DNA of 64,000 nt from Polyodon spathula (GCF_017654505.1 NC_054538.1:63161678-63225677); one strand, 5' to 3'; positions 47,942 through 60,616 are shown, counted from the first letter of the stretch. Notes: a model not told the origin generated them from the letters alone. Program-made: numbers and translations.

Positions 47942-47957
47942 ATGAAGGCACAATTTT

Positions 47958-48551
47958 GTGCAAGAGATGCAACAGCCCTGAGTCAGTTTCTTTTTTTTTC
48001 TAAGCCCACTTTAAATGACTAAACATAAAAAATATCTAGGTGCCGTCTAATCTACTGGGTTTAATGGATATGCTGAATAACTGAAACAAAGTCACCTACA
48101 CTTTTTGCATTAATGGTTATCGCATTCATGAATACCTGTTTTCGCTTATGTTGTAATGAATACATTTGTGCTATGGGGAAAATTTGCAAATGCAGACACT
48201 TTTTTTTCATACTAACTTTTTTAGGCATACTTGATAACATTAATTAAAAAACCTGATTTATGCCTGGGATTAATACATTTTTTTGTGACTTATTTGAAGC
48301 TATTAATATGTTTCAATGTTAACTAAATCGAGTTATTAATCACATTGATTAATCTTGTTACATGATTTAATAAAATGCAACTACGCTCAGGCTAAAACAC
48401 CACCGACTATGCCAGCTCTATAAAAGAGCAACTAAAATGTAATGTTTCTCTAGTATAACAGCACTGGTTCTTTTATTGGCAAAGAGCAATGTATGAACCA
48501 TAAGAAAAGTAGAAGACAAACAAAAATGGAGTTCAAAGTTTTTATTTCGAA
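47958..48551. other. No gene seen
   Basis: AT-rich unassigned sequence. Confidence 0.6.
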
Positions 48552-50083
48552 CAGTGGTTCTTAATCTGTGGTGCGCCGGCTTCTTTCAAGTGGTCCGTGG
48601 AAAGGATGCAGAAGCATAGTTTATAGATCCTATTGCAAACCCAAAATCTGAGACCTTAAAAACTCAGCTACAGATGCAGGAAGACAATGCATACATGGAG
48701 AATATCTCCAAGTAAAAAAAAAATTTCTAAACTCTCCATCATATATAGTTTTGGAGTATCTCAAATGTATTCGTTAATAGGGAGTTTCCGTGTATTGCTC
48801 TCACGTGCAGCTTGTAAAGTAACACACGGCAGGGCGTGCATTGTTTTGCATTAACATACAGCCATGGTTAGGTTGGAGGTAAGAAGCAAAGCAGTATATT
48901 TGTTGTAAACATTAAACTGGAGGTTTTCAATGTTTCCATTTATTGGAATTAATTAAAATGAATGAAGCCTCTGTGCCGGTCTCAATCGCTCCATAAACAA
49001 AGCTGACATAATCCTCAATGTTAACCTTGAGTGGCCAAGCATTGAAAAATGCCAGTCATGTATTTTTGTTGACAATGAAAAGGTACAGTAAAGGAGATAA
49101 AATTTACTATCCACTCATTACTATTGTTGACCTGTAGAAGTTAATAGAAAAATACATTATTGTCATTTTTAAATGCTTGGTCACTACCACTTTATCTATC
49201 TTCACAGTTTATGTCACCATTGTTTACGCAGAAATTGAGACCAGCACAGAGGCTAGCATAACAAAACTGAGTACTCTTGACCTGCCGAATTACGCACTGA
49301 AGCATATAATTATCATAGCAGACCGTTAGATTTTCAAGACAAATTGTTTTTAAGTCGATTATCATTTCTTTAATCAATAAAAACACAAGCTGCTCAAGCA
49401 TTTTTGTTTTCTTCATTGACTTGTTAAATCTTTGTGTCTCTTGCTTTTTTCTTTTCAAATGGAGGTTTTGCTGCTTGTAATTTTATGCACTAGTACACCC
49501 ACTATCATGCCTCCGAAAAGATCAAATGTGACACTTTTTTAAAACAATGTGCATATTTATTGCGAGTTTGATATGTTATGTTTTGATAATTTATTAATTA
49601 AACTGCTGTGTGCTGTACTATTTTGCATCGTAAAAAAAATCAGCCAATCAGCATGCAGCATCCAAACATTCTGTTTTATAAAGATTATAGCTGGAGATTC
49701 GTAGCTCCGACTGTGCTGGTACCTCATGGATGTATTGTAACTTCACAGATTATTAATCCACATAAATACGTTTCTGCTGGAATTATCAATTTAAAAATAA
49801 AGCAATCTGTGTTTTTTTTTTCTCCTCTCGGTAAATTTGTGTTAATGAAAAGTAAACTAGAACTGTTCTTTAAAACTCAAATTTTAAAATAAACGTGCTC
49901 ACAGAAACAGGCACGCCCATTGCATTGAAACAAAGCAAGGTAAGTTTACAGTTATTCTTAGTATTATAGGGATTTTTTTTATATGCTTATTTTTCAGTCA
50001 CCAATATTTGTGTGGTCCGCCAATATCAAAAAAAAAAAAAAAAATTCTGGTGGTCTGCGAACAAAAAAGTTTGAGAACTGCTG
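48552..50083. mobile_element. Non-autonomous hAT transposon
   Basis: Left end CAGTGGTTCTTAATCTGTGG and right end (read inward) CAGCAGTTCTCAAAC are diverged inverted repeats of the hAT type. Flanking octamers ATTTCGAA (48544-48551) and ATTTATAA (50084-50091) match at 6 of 8 positions, consistent with the 8-bp duplication of this superfamily. The 1532-bp interior has no recognisable transposase. Confidence 0.75.
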
Positions 50084-50091
50084 ATTTATAA

Positions 50092-51775
50092 GATAAAATA
50101 TGCTTTTTACAACCAGAGATTATATCAAATTGATCATTTTCCAAAACTTCGTAAAAACAGAGACAGTTAACACCAACTACACAAATTACAGGCAGCGTCG
50201 TTCACAAATCAACATCACAGGTTGTAAAGCGTTAAAGGGCACCTAAGTAGAATGAAACAATCCAGATTTAGTTACACTGATCAAATGGTAATGTGGTTGA
50301 GGACTCAGTCAACAAAAAATATTCAAATCAAAGTAAAATCAGAGCTCCGACTAAACAGGGAACAAAACCTAGAGAGCCCTCAATTTCACCTCCAATAGAC
50401 CCCCGATATCGGGCACAGGTCCTATTAACTAAAGAATCCCAATTTCATAGCTAACAAAGAAAGGAACTGGATTTTCAACTCGATCTCCCCTTACTGGTCA
50501 TAGCCGTACGGGGCTAATAATGTAACAGCATTGGTAACACAAGCTACAATTGCTGTAGGAGGATACACATTACTCCCATTATATGTTACAGTTTATAAAC
50601 TTCACACACAGCTCACCCCGTTTACACACAAAGTAACAGTTTCTCAAAACCCCTTCCATCGCTCTTGTTTCCCAACCCAGCATCTATGCTTGCATGAGGT
50701 GCTCGTTATCATGAATGTTGTCCCAGCTCTCTTTCGTTCTTGCTAATCAAACTTTATCAAGTACCCTGCTACACACAATTGGACTAATTGATTAATTACA
50801 CTGTGATTTCCTTATACAAATCCACACGTGCTTTCAAAAGATATTAAAGTGCAATGAAAAAAACAAAACATCTTAAATAATTTTAAACACAAAATAAAGT
50901 GCAAAGAGAGCTTAACCCTGTTCCATCTATCTTTCTGTATTATAGGTAATATGCCTGTAATGCTTCCCAGTGCTGTCTGAGTGACGTGGTTTAAAGGATG
51001 TATTACTGTTCCATTAACAGAGCCTGGCTCAAGGAAGAGTATAAAACTTTGGACAAAGTTAGTCACGTTAAAGAAATACATTGGAATTTAGCCTGACATT
51101 ATGAATAATTCCATAATTAATAAATACACATTTTAATACTTGATATATTGACTCCAGGAAGTAACCATGTTGTTTCCCGTTGTTTTGAAAAATAGGGCCA
51201 GGAACCTAGGGGAGAAGGTTCTTCATGTGAGGTTAATTATTGAGCTGCCAGAGCACAATAGCTATAAAGCTTGAGCTGCCAGAATGAAATGAAAGGACTA
51301 CCACAACCTCTGTTGTCAGTAGCAGTCAATTTGACAAACCTGTAGCTATATACTATTAATCAAGCCTTTAAATGTAATACTGGATCAAAGCAGAGTATAT
51401 AAATAAAAAACGTCTTAGGAGTCAAGTTATGTGGACTGTAGTTTTATTTTGTGCCTTTTTTTTTTTAAAACACTAAAGATAAGTCAGAAAATCCATATTA
51501 AAAAAATGGTGCCAGATACATGCCCTATAAGATATTGTGTGAGTGACCTTCTATCTTTTTGAAAATGAATTTCAAGCACTACGAGATCAGACGGAGACAG
51601 CACTGATTGTACACACACCAAGCAATCAATGAAAAGAAAAACACTCTTTGTAGCCAGCTTTGACAAGTGACACATGCCTGTGAAGCTGAGTACAATACAA
51701 GGGATTAACTTTATCCTCCCCCATCCAAGAAAAAAGTCAAACATTGGTATGGTTTCCATGCAGTTTAGAAACTAC
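50092..51775. other. No gene seen
   Basis: 50340-50790 is more GC-rich and has an LTR-like feel, but no second copy or ends were found. AT-rich elsewhere. Confidence 0.5.
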
Positions 51776-52764
51776 AAATTCTATCTCCATTGCATGAGAA
51801 TGTGAATGTGACATAGCACGCATATACCTCACGCTATAGGATGTGTGCAGCCAAAACATGGTACAGTTAAAGGAGCGGGTAAATGTGCAAGTTGACCAAC
51901 AACTTTCTGTTGTGCATGGAAACATGTTGGAAGGCTATATCTTATGATTAGGGCTTCTGATATTCAGTTTTAACCAATAAAAAACAATTAAACACCAATA
52001 AAAAACAATTAAAAAACTAAATGGGTTATATCCAACAAACACCAGAAAAACAATGAAAATGGTTACTCAATTCATGTTGGAAAAAAAACAGCAAAAAAAA
52101 AAAAAAACCCTGTACAGTGCAGTTGGGTAAACTCCCATATTCTCGATTCACATTGATTCGTTCTAAATACTTAAACCCATGCCAGCTACTGATGCAAATT
52201 CCTACATTTCTACTGGAGGATTGTAAAACACTTGCAAGATTTAAAGCGAGAGTACAAGAAACTGAGGATTGTTCTTGCTCGCAAGATTTAAAGCTATATT
52301 ACAGTTCTGGGTGGAATATTTACACGCCCGTGGAATTTAAAACAGGATTGCAAATTGTGACAAAATGTAAAAAAAATGCCTAAACACACATAAACCCCAG
52401 AAGAATAGGCACATAACCATAAGGATTTCGTTGTGGAAGACAGCAAAGAAAATAAGGCACAATTCAAAAAATGTGCAAGTATTGTCAAGTTACTATACAT
52501 ACAGAAAAAAAACAAAGTAACTGAGCATAATTTCATACAGTATATAAAAAGCGAAAGACCCTACAATAAAGATTTACATATAATTTGAAAATAGCTAAAA
52601 ATAAGCACCAAAAATGAAATTAATAAAAACCAAACTATAACTAAAGGCAGTACCAAGCAATTATTTATAAAACAGTGAGATATGCTGAAAGTAGCCCAGG
52701 AAAGCTCTGACGAAATAGGATCAAATAAGCATACACTACAAGGGGTATAGAGACCTCTTCATGC

Positions 52765-52803
<39 letters not shown>

Positions 52804-53090
52804 GACACCATATATCCAACATTTCAAATTATAGCCATTTTACTCATAAAATGATAGTGCTTTACAGTTTAGTTGTTTTATAAACAACATTATAAAAAAA
52901 CTGAAGCTACTACAAATATAAAATGAAGCCCTTTGCAGTAAATACATAAATAACAAAGCCCTGTGCAAAGCACAGAAAGATATTTTTCATCCTTTATACT
53001 CTTGTTATCTTTCTGTTTGGTTGTCGGATAGCTGATTGCTTTAAGCCTAAACTTAAAAACTGTTGGTTCCATAAATTTGTTCAAAGAGGC
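51776..53090 (+). repeat. Low-copy dispersed repeat, long copy
   Basis: Blocks shared with 35941-36211: TAGCACGCATATACC at 51814, AAAATGATAGTGCTTTA at 52847 and CTGTTGGTTCCATAAATTTG at about 53060. Inside lie a tandem ACCAATAAAAAACAATTA duplication (51973-52012) and a 33-base poly(T) at 52767-52799. It is not a recognised superfamily. Confidence 0.6.
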
Positions 53091-53888
53091 AAATATGTGT
53101 CTTACTTAACACCATTCCAGAAAGTTCAAAAAAATGCCTGTGTAGATTAGCATCTACAGTACTGAGAAATATGTTGAACTCAAATGGACTACCAGTATAC
53201 TGGATCCTCAATAACAACACAATACATAACCACATTCTACTGGAGAGCAAAATTTGCTGTACTAAACATTGTGGGTGTTATTTTCAGAGTTATTTTCAGT
53301 ACTGGATAATTATTATGTTCAACTGAATATAACTGCACTCAAATTGTCTGCATTACAGCATCCAAATATTTCTGTTCAGTTCAAAAACTCAAAAGCGCGA
53401 ACCTGCTTCAACATTTCTACACATTTTGCGCACAAACAGAAGATTCATTGAAACGGCAGTGGCCACATTTCTCACAGTGCAGTCTTTTGTCAAACTGTAG
53501 TGCTTAAATTACATATGAGGAGCACAGTTAAGCTTCAAAAAAATATGAAAAGTTGTACAATGGTAATTCTTTTTAATTTGGAGGATATGTATCTCTATAT
53601 ATAAATAAATCAACATTTGTCCTATTTCAGTTCATTCTTGAAAGTTCCTTCTTGGTCCATTTTCAGTCCAGCTACACGTTAAACTCGTGACATCATTACA
53701 TAGAACTGTTTTGTTCTCTAGAATCCAGTTTGAAGGAAACCTGTTTTTGTAAGATAACATTTCCATATATTTTTGTGCGAAATTCTCTAGAAATCTTGTT
53801 GATGGAAACGTATCTTATCTTTTTAGAAAATCAGTTTTCTACCTGATTCAATTTTATTCTGTTACATAAAAACAATAAAAATGCATAC

Positions 53889-53893
<5 letters not shown>
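53091..53893. other. No gene seen
   Basis: AT-rich, with two similar TTCTCTAGAA segments at about 53712 and 53783 suggesting a small duplication. Confidence 0.55.

Positions 53894-53956
<63 letters not shown>
53894..53956. repeat. (AT)n microsatellite
   Basis: About 31 AT units. Confidence 0.98.
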
Positions 53957-53959
<3 letters not shown>

Positions 53960-54776
53960 TATTATTATTATTATTTTTTGATTGATCAAGCGGTAGTGTT
54001 TCCCTCAGACTGGTACTAATTAAACTGGAAATGAAAAAAAAAAAGCACAGAAAAATATGTATCATGAATCCTAACTTGGAAACACCCTCATTTGTGGAAG
54101 TGTAACATCTCACTCATGGTATTGTCATACAAAATAAAATTGGCTTTAACCTGTAATCACATTTTTGCTGCTTTGCCATCACTAGTACTTTAAATGTAGT
54201 GTGATTCAGTGAATTGTTGAAAACAGATTCTTCTTTGCCATCTGTAATGTGATGACAGGGTTTAAACATTCCTAGATGCTGGGTATTGTTTACTTAAACA
54301 GACAATTTGGTGCAAGTGCCAGTGTCAGTTTAGATCATCCAAGCTGAAAGTAAGAGTCAATTCAAGCAATCTGAGATTCCTGGGAGCAGAGCAAAACAAG
54401 TCAGATCAATCCAAGTGTGTTTAAACTAGGATCCAGACATAAGTGTGCAAAAGGTCAAAGGCAGCTGAGAGAGGTTTGGGAGTTAGATATAAAGGCAATT
54501 TATCTTGACAATGTATCTATTCAATTAACGGTTATCTTGCATGTTTGTTTCATGTTCTTGTCAAATCTAAATGTTTTCTGTTGTCAATGACCCTACAGTA
54601 TGCCACTGCATTGCTTCAGATTGCTTCAGTTATGACTTGGTTCATATGTAAGCAATAAAGCATGACAGGGTGTGTGCTATGTAATATCCCACGGCAGGGT
54701 GTGCGCTAAGACAATTATTACCACATGCCTTGGGTGCCTTCAACCACCCAGGAAGTGGAAAAGTGGAACGATAACT

Positions 54777-54930
54777 ACCGTAAAAACCACTGTATAAGTT
54801 GCAGTGCTGTATAAGTCAACCCCCTTTTTGAGACGACAATTCCAGGGAAAAGCCTATAGGTCACACCAGTGTATAAATCAAGCCCCCCTTTTTAGGACCC
54901 CCTAAAAGTACCTAGAAAATAGACTTATAT
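54777..54930 (+). repeat. Dispersed repeat related to 26034-26098
   Basis: CTGTATAAGTTGCAGTGCTG, CTGTATAAGTCAACCCCC and GTGTATAAATCAAGCCCCCC occur in series, followed by TACCTAGAAAATAGACTTAT. The last two motifs match 26034-26098 in order. The three GTATAARTY motifs look like repeated protein-binding or subterminal sites of a transposon. Confidence 0.55.
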
Positions 54931-56508
54931 AAAGGTTATATAAAGGTAAATCAGAATTACTATTGTCATGTTTTTTTTGTTTTTGTTTGCTACCCAGGAT
55001 AGTATATAGCACAGATGGTATAATTTAGTTTCCAGACCCTGCAAATGGGTGGGTAGGACTGAGGCACACAGGAGTGATGTATCATATTGGCCAAATATAA
55101 GTTAGAATACGTCTTCTTAACCTTTTCTGAAGTAATTAACTGTTTAATTAAATTTATAGACACTGTGTACCCCTGGAGATCCTCACTTAATTAAACCGTC
55201 AGATTTTAAAGTCTAAAGAATAACACCGCAAAACAAGCATACCACAATACATAAACACAAATGAGCTGAATGAGGAATTTGGTTTATACATTTGTACAAT
55301 ACCTGATTTAAAATAAGCAAGTACTCATACATATGTGATAAACCTTGTATTTAGTGTCTTATTATGTGCACACAATGTGTGTATGTTTGGTTGTTTCTAT
55401 TAAAGATTGTGAGATTTTAAACTGAACGCCTTGTTGGATTGATCTGGAAATTGGTATGCCGCATCAAAATGATGAGGGAATAAATTGGGAACTACCAAAT
55501 TTGTGTAATGTAACAAATAGTTTCCCCAAAACACCCCAATACCAACACACCAACATTTAATGTGAATAAATAATGCAACAAAACCCAAACTTACAAAAGC
55601 TCATGTGATCAGTTGTATAAAAAATTTAAACAATCTTGTGTGAAATATTAAATTAATTCTTACTTATTTGTTAAAATTACATATCCAGTAGAATATGCTA
55701 TCCATAATAATTGTGTCATTATTTTTGGGAATAGGGCTTACCAAATGCCACCTGTAATAAACAAATTTTGACAACCTAAGAACTGCTGCGCTATAAAGAG
55801 ATTAATTAATCTGATTCATGAACTGGAATCATCTTTTGTTTCAGTTTTCATGGAGAGAAGGGGTTAACATATACTATATAGTTTTCAAGTTTAGTGTAGT
55901 GCAACAGAGGTTCTCACTGTGAACAGTTACTTCTGTGACAAAATAGAAAGCAAATCCTATGTACCACAGTATTCTCTATTTCACACTCTGTAGAGCATAT
56001 CTGTTGCTACAATTTAAATTGACCTTAATAAGTGCAGGGAGGCCAACTTGAACCTGATTTTTCAATGGTCTAGAACCTGTAAGGGCAGCACAAGCTTCAC
56101 AAAAAGAAAATAATAGATTTAATACTGTACTGTATGGACAGTTACATTTGTTGTGACTTAAATATATGTGTACTGGAGGACCACATTTTATTTTTATTCT
56201 CATCACTCAATCTGTTTATACTGTTAATATTTTGTTTTAGGTACTTTCCTTAGCCACATGAGTAACAGAAGGTGCAATGTATCCTGTCCAATGTGCCCCT
56301 GTTTTTTTTGGAAGGGCTTATACATTTCTGATGGTTATACCTCCATGTGTGGCAAATAAGAGGAACATTTTTCATAATAAGTGAAATCGATAGTTTTACA
56401 CTGCTGCGAAGCTGTTGTTTAGAAGTCTGTGTAGGTTTTAGTATTCCTTAGTGCTGTATATACTGTTTGATGCAAGTTTCTTTTCACCATATCGACACTA
56501 CATAAATA
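54931..56508. other. No gene seen
   Basis: AT-rich. CCCAGGATAGTATATAGCAC near 54993 resembles the outer part of the inverted repeat at 6.02 kb. Confidence 0.5.
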
Positions 56509-57290
56509 ATGCCCGATCAACACATGTTGAAATGTATATATAGCTGCCATATCATGAGCCATAAGTATCCCGTCACAAACAGCGGGCCTAATACAGTATC
56601 AAAGGGCTTGGACACATTTGGACGTTTGGTACACTGGGAAAGTAAATGTCCACACACACATGCACCTCCACCACATGGTCTTATTGAGATTGGGGAACCT
56701 CTGGGTTTATTGGAAAATGTTGTTTGACATAGGCTTCAGGTCCAAGTTTTCTGTAGACGTATTTAGTAAAAATTGTTCTACATTCTCTACTCTACATCAA
56801 CTGTTTATGTAACACAGAGTAAGGTTACCTCAGATGTCAACACCCACAGTAGACACCGAAAGGAAGTGTTATCTGAAATTGCAGGCTGGTTTGGGGCTGC
56901 TAATTCGGAGGTAAACACCTTAAATGATGAGTTTCAGTGTCAATGTGACAATGCTACACACATGTATGCAGCAAAAGGGTTAGCAGAAGGCTAGGCTATA
57001 CACAAAAGTACTGAAGCTATAAATATAACCTTAGGATCCATGAGAGCATTAATAACTGTGCTGATGAATGATGTCAATGTTACCCAGCATGAAGAAAGAT
57101 GTTACAGGATGGAAACATGTACCAATTAGAAAGGGATATTATTGATTTATTGTCTGGATGAGTGCCTTTGGCTCACAGATCTCAATTAAGGGCTAATACA
57201 GATGGTGGGTTGGGAGCAGAATGGGCTGCTCTGGTATGGGACGCCATACTCACCCACCCATTCCGGGGACCACATGGTATTACTAATATT
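56509..57290 (+). pseudogene. Decayed coding-like region, possibly retroviral-glycoprotein-like
   Basis: Several adjoining frames look protein-coding and GC-richer than the flanks. 56509-56727 includes VTNSGPNTVSKGLDTF. 56820-56994 includes a dibasic-type THSRHRKEVLSE, then IAGWFGAANSEVNTLN, and asparagine-X-threonine sites. After a stop, NITLGSMRALITVLMNDVNV continues, and 57160-57290 has SQLRANTDGGLGAEWAALVW followed by a hydrophobic run. A basic cleavage-like motif, glycosylation sites and a hydrophobic end suggest an envelope-like surface protein of an old endogenous retrovirus, but no diagnostic domain is recognisable. It could equally be another transposon protein. Stops and frame changes show it is not functional. 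Confidence 0.35.
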
Positions 57291-57459
57291 ATTATTTTAA
57301 TTTTTTTGTATTTCTTTTTATTGGTTTTCAGTTTAGAACAGGAAAAACAAGGAAAATTATGTTAAACATTTTGCTAAAATGTTCATGTGTTCATAATAAA
57401 AAGAATCTCTATATATTATTTTAATATAAAAAAGCACTAATAAACAAAACAACAATAAT

Positions 57460-57460
<1 letters not shown>

Positions 57461-57492
<32 letters not shown>
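57461..57492. repeat. Homopolymer (C)32
   Basis: 32 consecutive C residues (G on the minus strand), at the 3' side of the minus-strand L1 tail. Length could be inaccurate in the assembly. Confidence 0.9.
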
Positions 57493-57494
<2 letters not shown>

Positions 57495-57509
57495 AAAGGG
57501 AAAAAATAG

Positions 57510-58850
57510 AAAAAAAGGCAGCAGTTAGAGAGTCACATTCTAGTTGTAAGAAAATAAATAAAACACAATACTGGGTTGAGGCTGACTCAAGGAGTGAGAG
57601 GACACTGGAGTTGATCAAAAAAATGTTAGAAAGTGTTGCCATGTATTTCCCCGAATGGTACATTTTATTTTTAGCATGACATCCTTAACCCAATGTATAT
57701 AGTATGGTGGGGCAGCTGGCTTCCAGTTACACAAGATTAAGCACCTGGCAAGCAAAGTGGCAAAAGTCAGGGAATCTGACTGCAGTTTGGTCAGAGGGAT
57801 GTCTTCTGGTACGACACCAACAAGGGCAATAAGTGGGCAGGGGTTAATATTTGTTTCAGTAATTTGAGAAAAACTTTAAAAAATAAAGGTCCAAAAAGGA
57901 ACCAACCTGGGTCAAGATCAAAACATATGAAAAAGAGAGGTGGGCGCCTGTTTACATGTGTCACAGGTTGGATCCAAATCTGGGAAGAGCTTAACTAATT
58001 TAGTCAGTCCATGTTTGGTACAGACAGAGGAGGAATGAACCCGTAATAGGATTCGCTCCCAATCCTCATCTGAAAAATGTAAACCTAAATCAGCTTCCTA
58101 TAACGATTTAATTGTGGAAAGTGAAGGGCAATGCACAGTGAAAATGGTGTTATATAATTTTGAAATCGTGCCTTTACAGTTTGGGTTGGAGTCGAGTACA
58201 CAATCAGTAGGGCATTGGGGGGGGGGTAATAGAGGAAATTGTGCAAATTTGTTTCTAACAAAATCTCGGACCTTTAAGTAATGGAAAAAATGAGTTCTGG
58301 GAAGATTACATTTTTGTGAAAGCTGATTAAATGAAGCAAAAATATCATCAATAAATAGATCCTTAATCCTTTGCAGTCCTATGTCAGACTAGGTTCCACA
58401 TTACAATTTTTCCTTTCCAGTCCAATGTCGGACTCTGGCTGACATCTTCAAAAAAGACGTCAAGCACAGATCTCTAGTCATTTTTTCTCCGGAAAAAGCA
58501 GAGAAAACCTTTCAATGGCTGAGTGAGACAGATAGGAGACCAGAGATGCCGAAAAAATAATAATAAAAAAAAGGGGCGGATCTGAGCAGTACACATAGCT
58601 CCATTTTTCACATACCTCTTTATAGACGTGTACACTAATAAATCCTCTCCTGACTCGTTTTATCACCAAACTCCTATCTCTTATCTTCTTTGTGTCCTTT
58701 TTATCTATGTGGTGCATGGGGCTAATGTATTGCTCAGAGAAGCCCTTTTTTTCAGCTTTTTCGGAAATGGAAAAATGTAATGTCGGACCCTGTCCAACAT
58801 AGGACCGCAAAGGGTTAAGAAAGCTCTGGAGGGAGTTCAACATGATGGAA
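57510..58850 (-). pseudogene. L1/Tx1-type LINE ORF2 C-terminus, interrupted by a MITE
   Basis: On the minus strand the frame enters through LNSLQSFL (58842-58819), is broken by the TTAA element at 58363-58818, and resumes LFIDDIFASFNQLSQKCNLP and RTHFFHYLKVRDFVRNKFAQ. Further on (58100-57900) come EADLGLHFSDEDWERILLRV, VHSSSVCTKHGLTKL, then LFPDLDPTCDTCKQAPTSLF with the two-cysteine finger and HMF. The last part (57800-57650) has LQSDSLTFATLLARCLILCN. This is the post-RT zinc-knuckle region of fish L1/Tx1 (Swimmer-like) LINEs. Only the last quarter of ORF2 remains, with several stops and frameshifts. Confidence 0.8.
58363..58818 (+). mobile_element. TTAA-flanked piggyBac-type MITE, copy 4
   Basis: TTAA at 58363-58366 and 58815-58818. 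The left end TCCTTTGCAGTCC and right end GGACCGCAAAGGG match copies 1-3. It has a second internal TTTCCAGTCCAATGTCGGAC near the left end, so the terminal module appears twice. It is 456 bp and lacks coding. It is inserted in L1 sequence. Confidence 0.85.
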
Positions 58851-59235
58851 GAGGTATATGTTGATATGGCCCAAGCAGAAGTGGCGGTCGTTAGGTCACG
58901 TGCCTCTGCACCAGGCTGAAGTTTTGGACTAGGTCCACTGTCGACTGGTTTGGATGGTGGGACATTTCTGGTAGAATTGCCTCTTTGGGGTAGTTTGTTA
59001 CCTTGGTACTGGTTCTCTTCTTATGCAGCCATATGCAAAATACTATCCAGAACTCTCAAAGTACAGTGACAGAAGTAAAGTGAGCCTTGTTCTAAAGACA
59101 CCCAAAAGATAAGTGCTAATAACCTCTGTCTCTCGGTTGCAGAAGATTTCCTGGTTGGCCTTGTGGGCATCCCTTGGCCATGGGCCAAAAATGGGGATTG
59201 AAGGGGTTGAATGAATTCTAATGAACTATTTCTCT
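58851..59235. other. No gene seen
   Basis: Perhaps upstream L1 sequence, but not readable as protein. Confidence 0.45.
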
Positions 59236-59239
59236 AAGA

Positions 59240-59692
59240 ATATGTGTGCTTAACACAGGGTGGAACTAGGATAAGCGAGTCAGCGTTTTGTTTAGTGTAA
59301 CATCTCTCTCCCTAAATGTAACAGAGACAAAACCATACCTTCCCCCACAAATCATCTTGTGATTTATGGTTACCTTTGAACACGAGTAAATGTTCTACTG
59401 CACGATCAAGATAACAGGTATGCTTCTTTGATCATTCTTCTGTCTTGGTAGTTATCTTGTACATACACAAAACAAGTCTGCTTCTATGATCATCATCCTG
59501 TCTATGCACTGGTCATTATCTTATCTGTGCACTGGTATAAAAGTTGTAACTTGTGATTATGTGTCAGAGAACTAACTGCAGACCGCCTACTTTACTTCCC
59601 TCTAGAATTCTGTACAATAAACTTCGCTGTTGCATCTACACACTCTTAAGGCTGGTTTTGATTTCTTCTGGGTCCCTACACTGAGGATTGAA
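59240..59692 (+). repeat. ERV-like solo LTR (approximate limits)
   Basis: Core promoter GGTATAAAAGTTG near 59535, then an AATAAACTTCGCTGTTGCAT signal near 59618 and an ending GGGTCCCTACA at about 59692. TATA, poly(A) signal and a GGGTCCCTACA end in this order are typical of retroviral LTRs. No primer-binding site or gag follows. Target duplications were not identified, so the start is a guess. It may be related to the coding-like remnant at 56.5-57.3 kb. Confidence 0.55.
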
Positions 59693-60091
59693 GATTACAG
59701 AATCTAGGTCATTGGAACTCTGAATGGTTAGGACTGCCGAAATGCATTCAAATTTTGCATGACAATTTGTTTAAAGGAGTTATTGAACAAACTGTAAGCG
59801 TACATCATGGTGACCTACTTTATTTACTTTACTGACAGTGTAATGATTGGTTGAGCTACTGAAGACAAGGTTAGTTCAACAAAAACCATTTTGCAAAAAT
59901 GTACAATACCCATGGTAGTTATACTTGGGGCCAGATTAACCTATATGCAAATTGCGCTATAACATATATATATAAATTGGGGGCCATGCAAGGTCACTTG
60001 GGACATTTAACAAAAACTGCATGTGGGCGGCCTAGGCTACACACACAGGAAGAGAGGTGCACAGAAGCTTGCTTTCGGTTCTGAATCTCAC

Positions 60092-60200
60092 ACAAGCAGC
60101 TTCCTGCTAATGTACAATGCCAAATGCTCCACGCCCTCTACCTCCTGGGAAAGATCTGTCCTTAGTCCTACATCAGAGGCATCAGTCTGCAGGATAAAAT
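60092..60200 (-). pseudogene. Gypsy RNase H fragment
   Basis: Minus-strand reading FILQTDASDVGLRTDLSQEV then EHLALYISRKLL matches the RNase H start of the Gypsy element at 40.4 kb (FILQTDASQTG, LYISRKLL). It is only about 36 codons long with no other part nearby. The fragment is from a different, more diverged copy. Confidence 0.75.
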
Positions 60201-60544
60201 GTATGAAACATGTTCAATTTACGCATTCATTTATTTTTGTTTTAGGACTAATTTAAAAACCTGTCCTGTCTCAAATGTGCACAGACTCTTTACATTTTAG
60301 AAACGTTCCTTTTTAATTAGGGGGTTGAAATTTAACGGAAATAAAGAGGTAAAGATAAACATGTGCAATGCGGGAGGCTGAAGGAAATTAAAATGTGGAT
60401 GTCTGCTTAGCGTTTGTTTCTCTTCCTTTATAGCTAACCACAAGTTTAAAAGAAAAAATAAGTAAAGGACAGTCAGAAAAGTTATTCCTTTTTGCTTAAT
60501 TAGATTGTTTTGTTCTAGTGAATGCAATGCTAGAATATGAATTT

Positions 60545-60547
<3 letters not shown>

Positions 60548-60613
<66 letters not shown>
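60548..60613. repeat. (AT)n microsatellite
   Basis: About 33 AT units. Confidence 0.98.
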
Positions 60614-60616
<3 letters not shown>

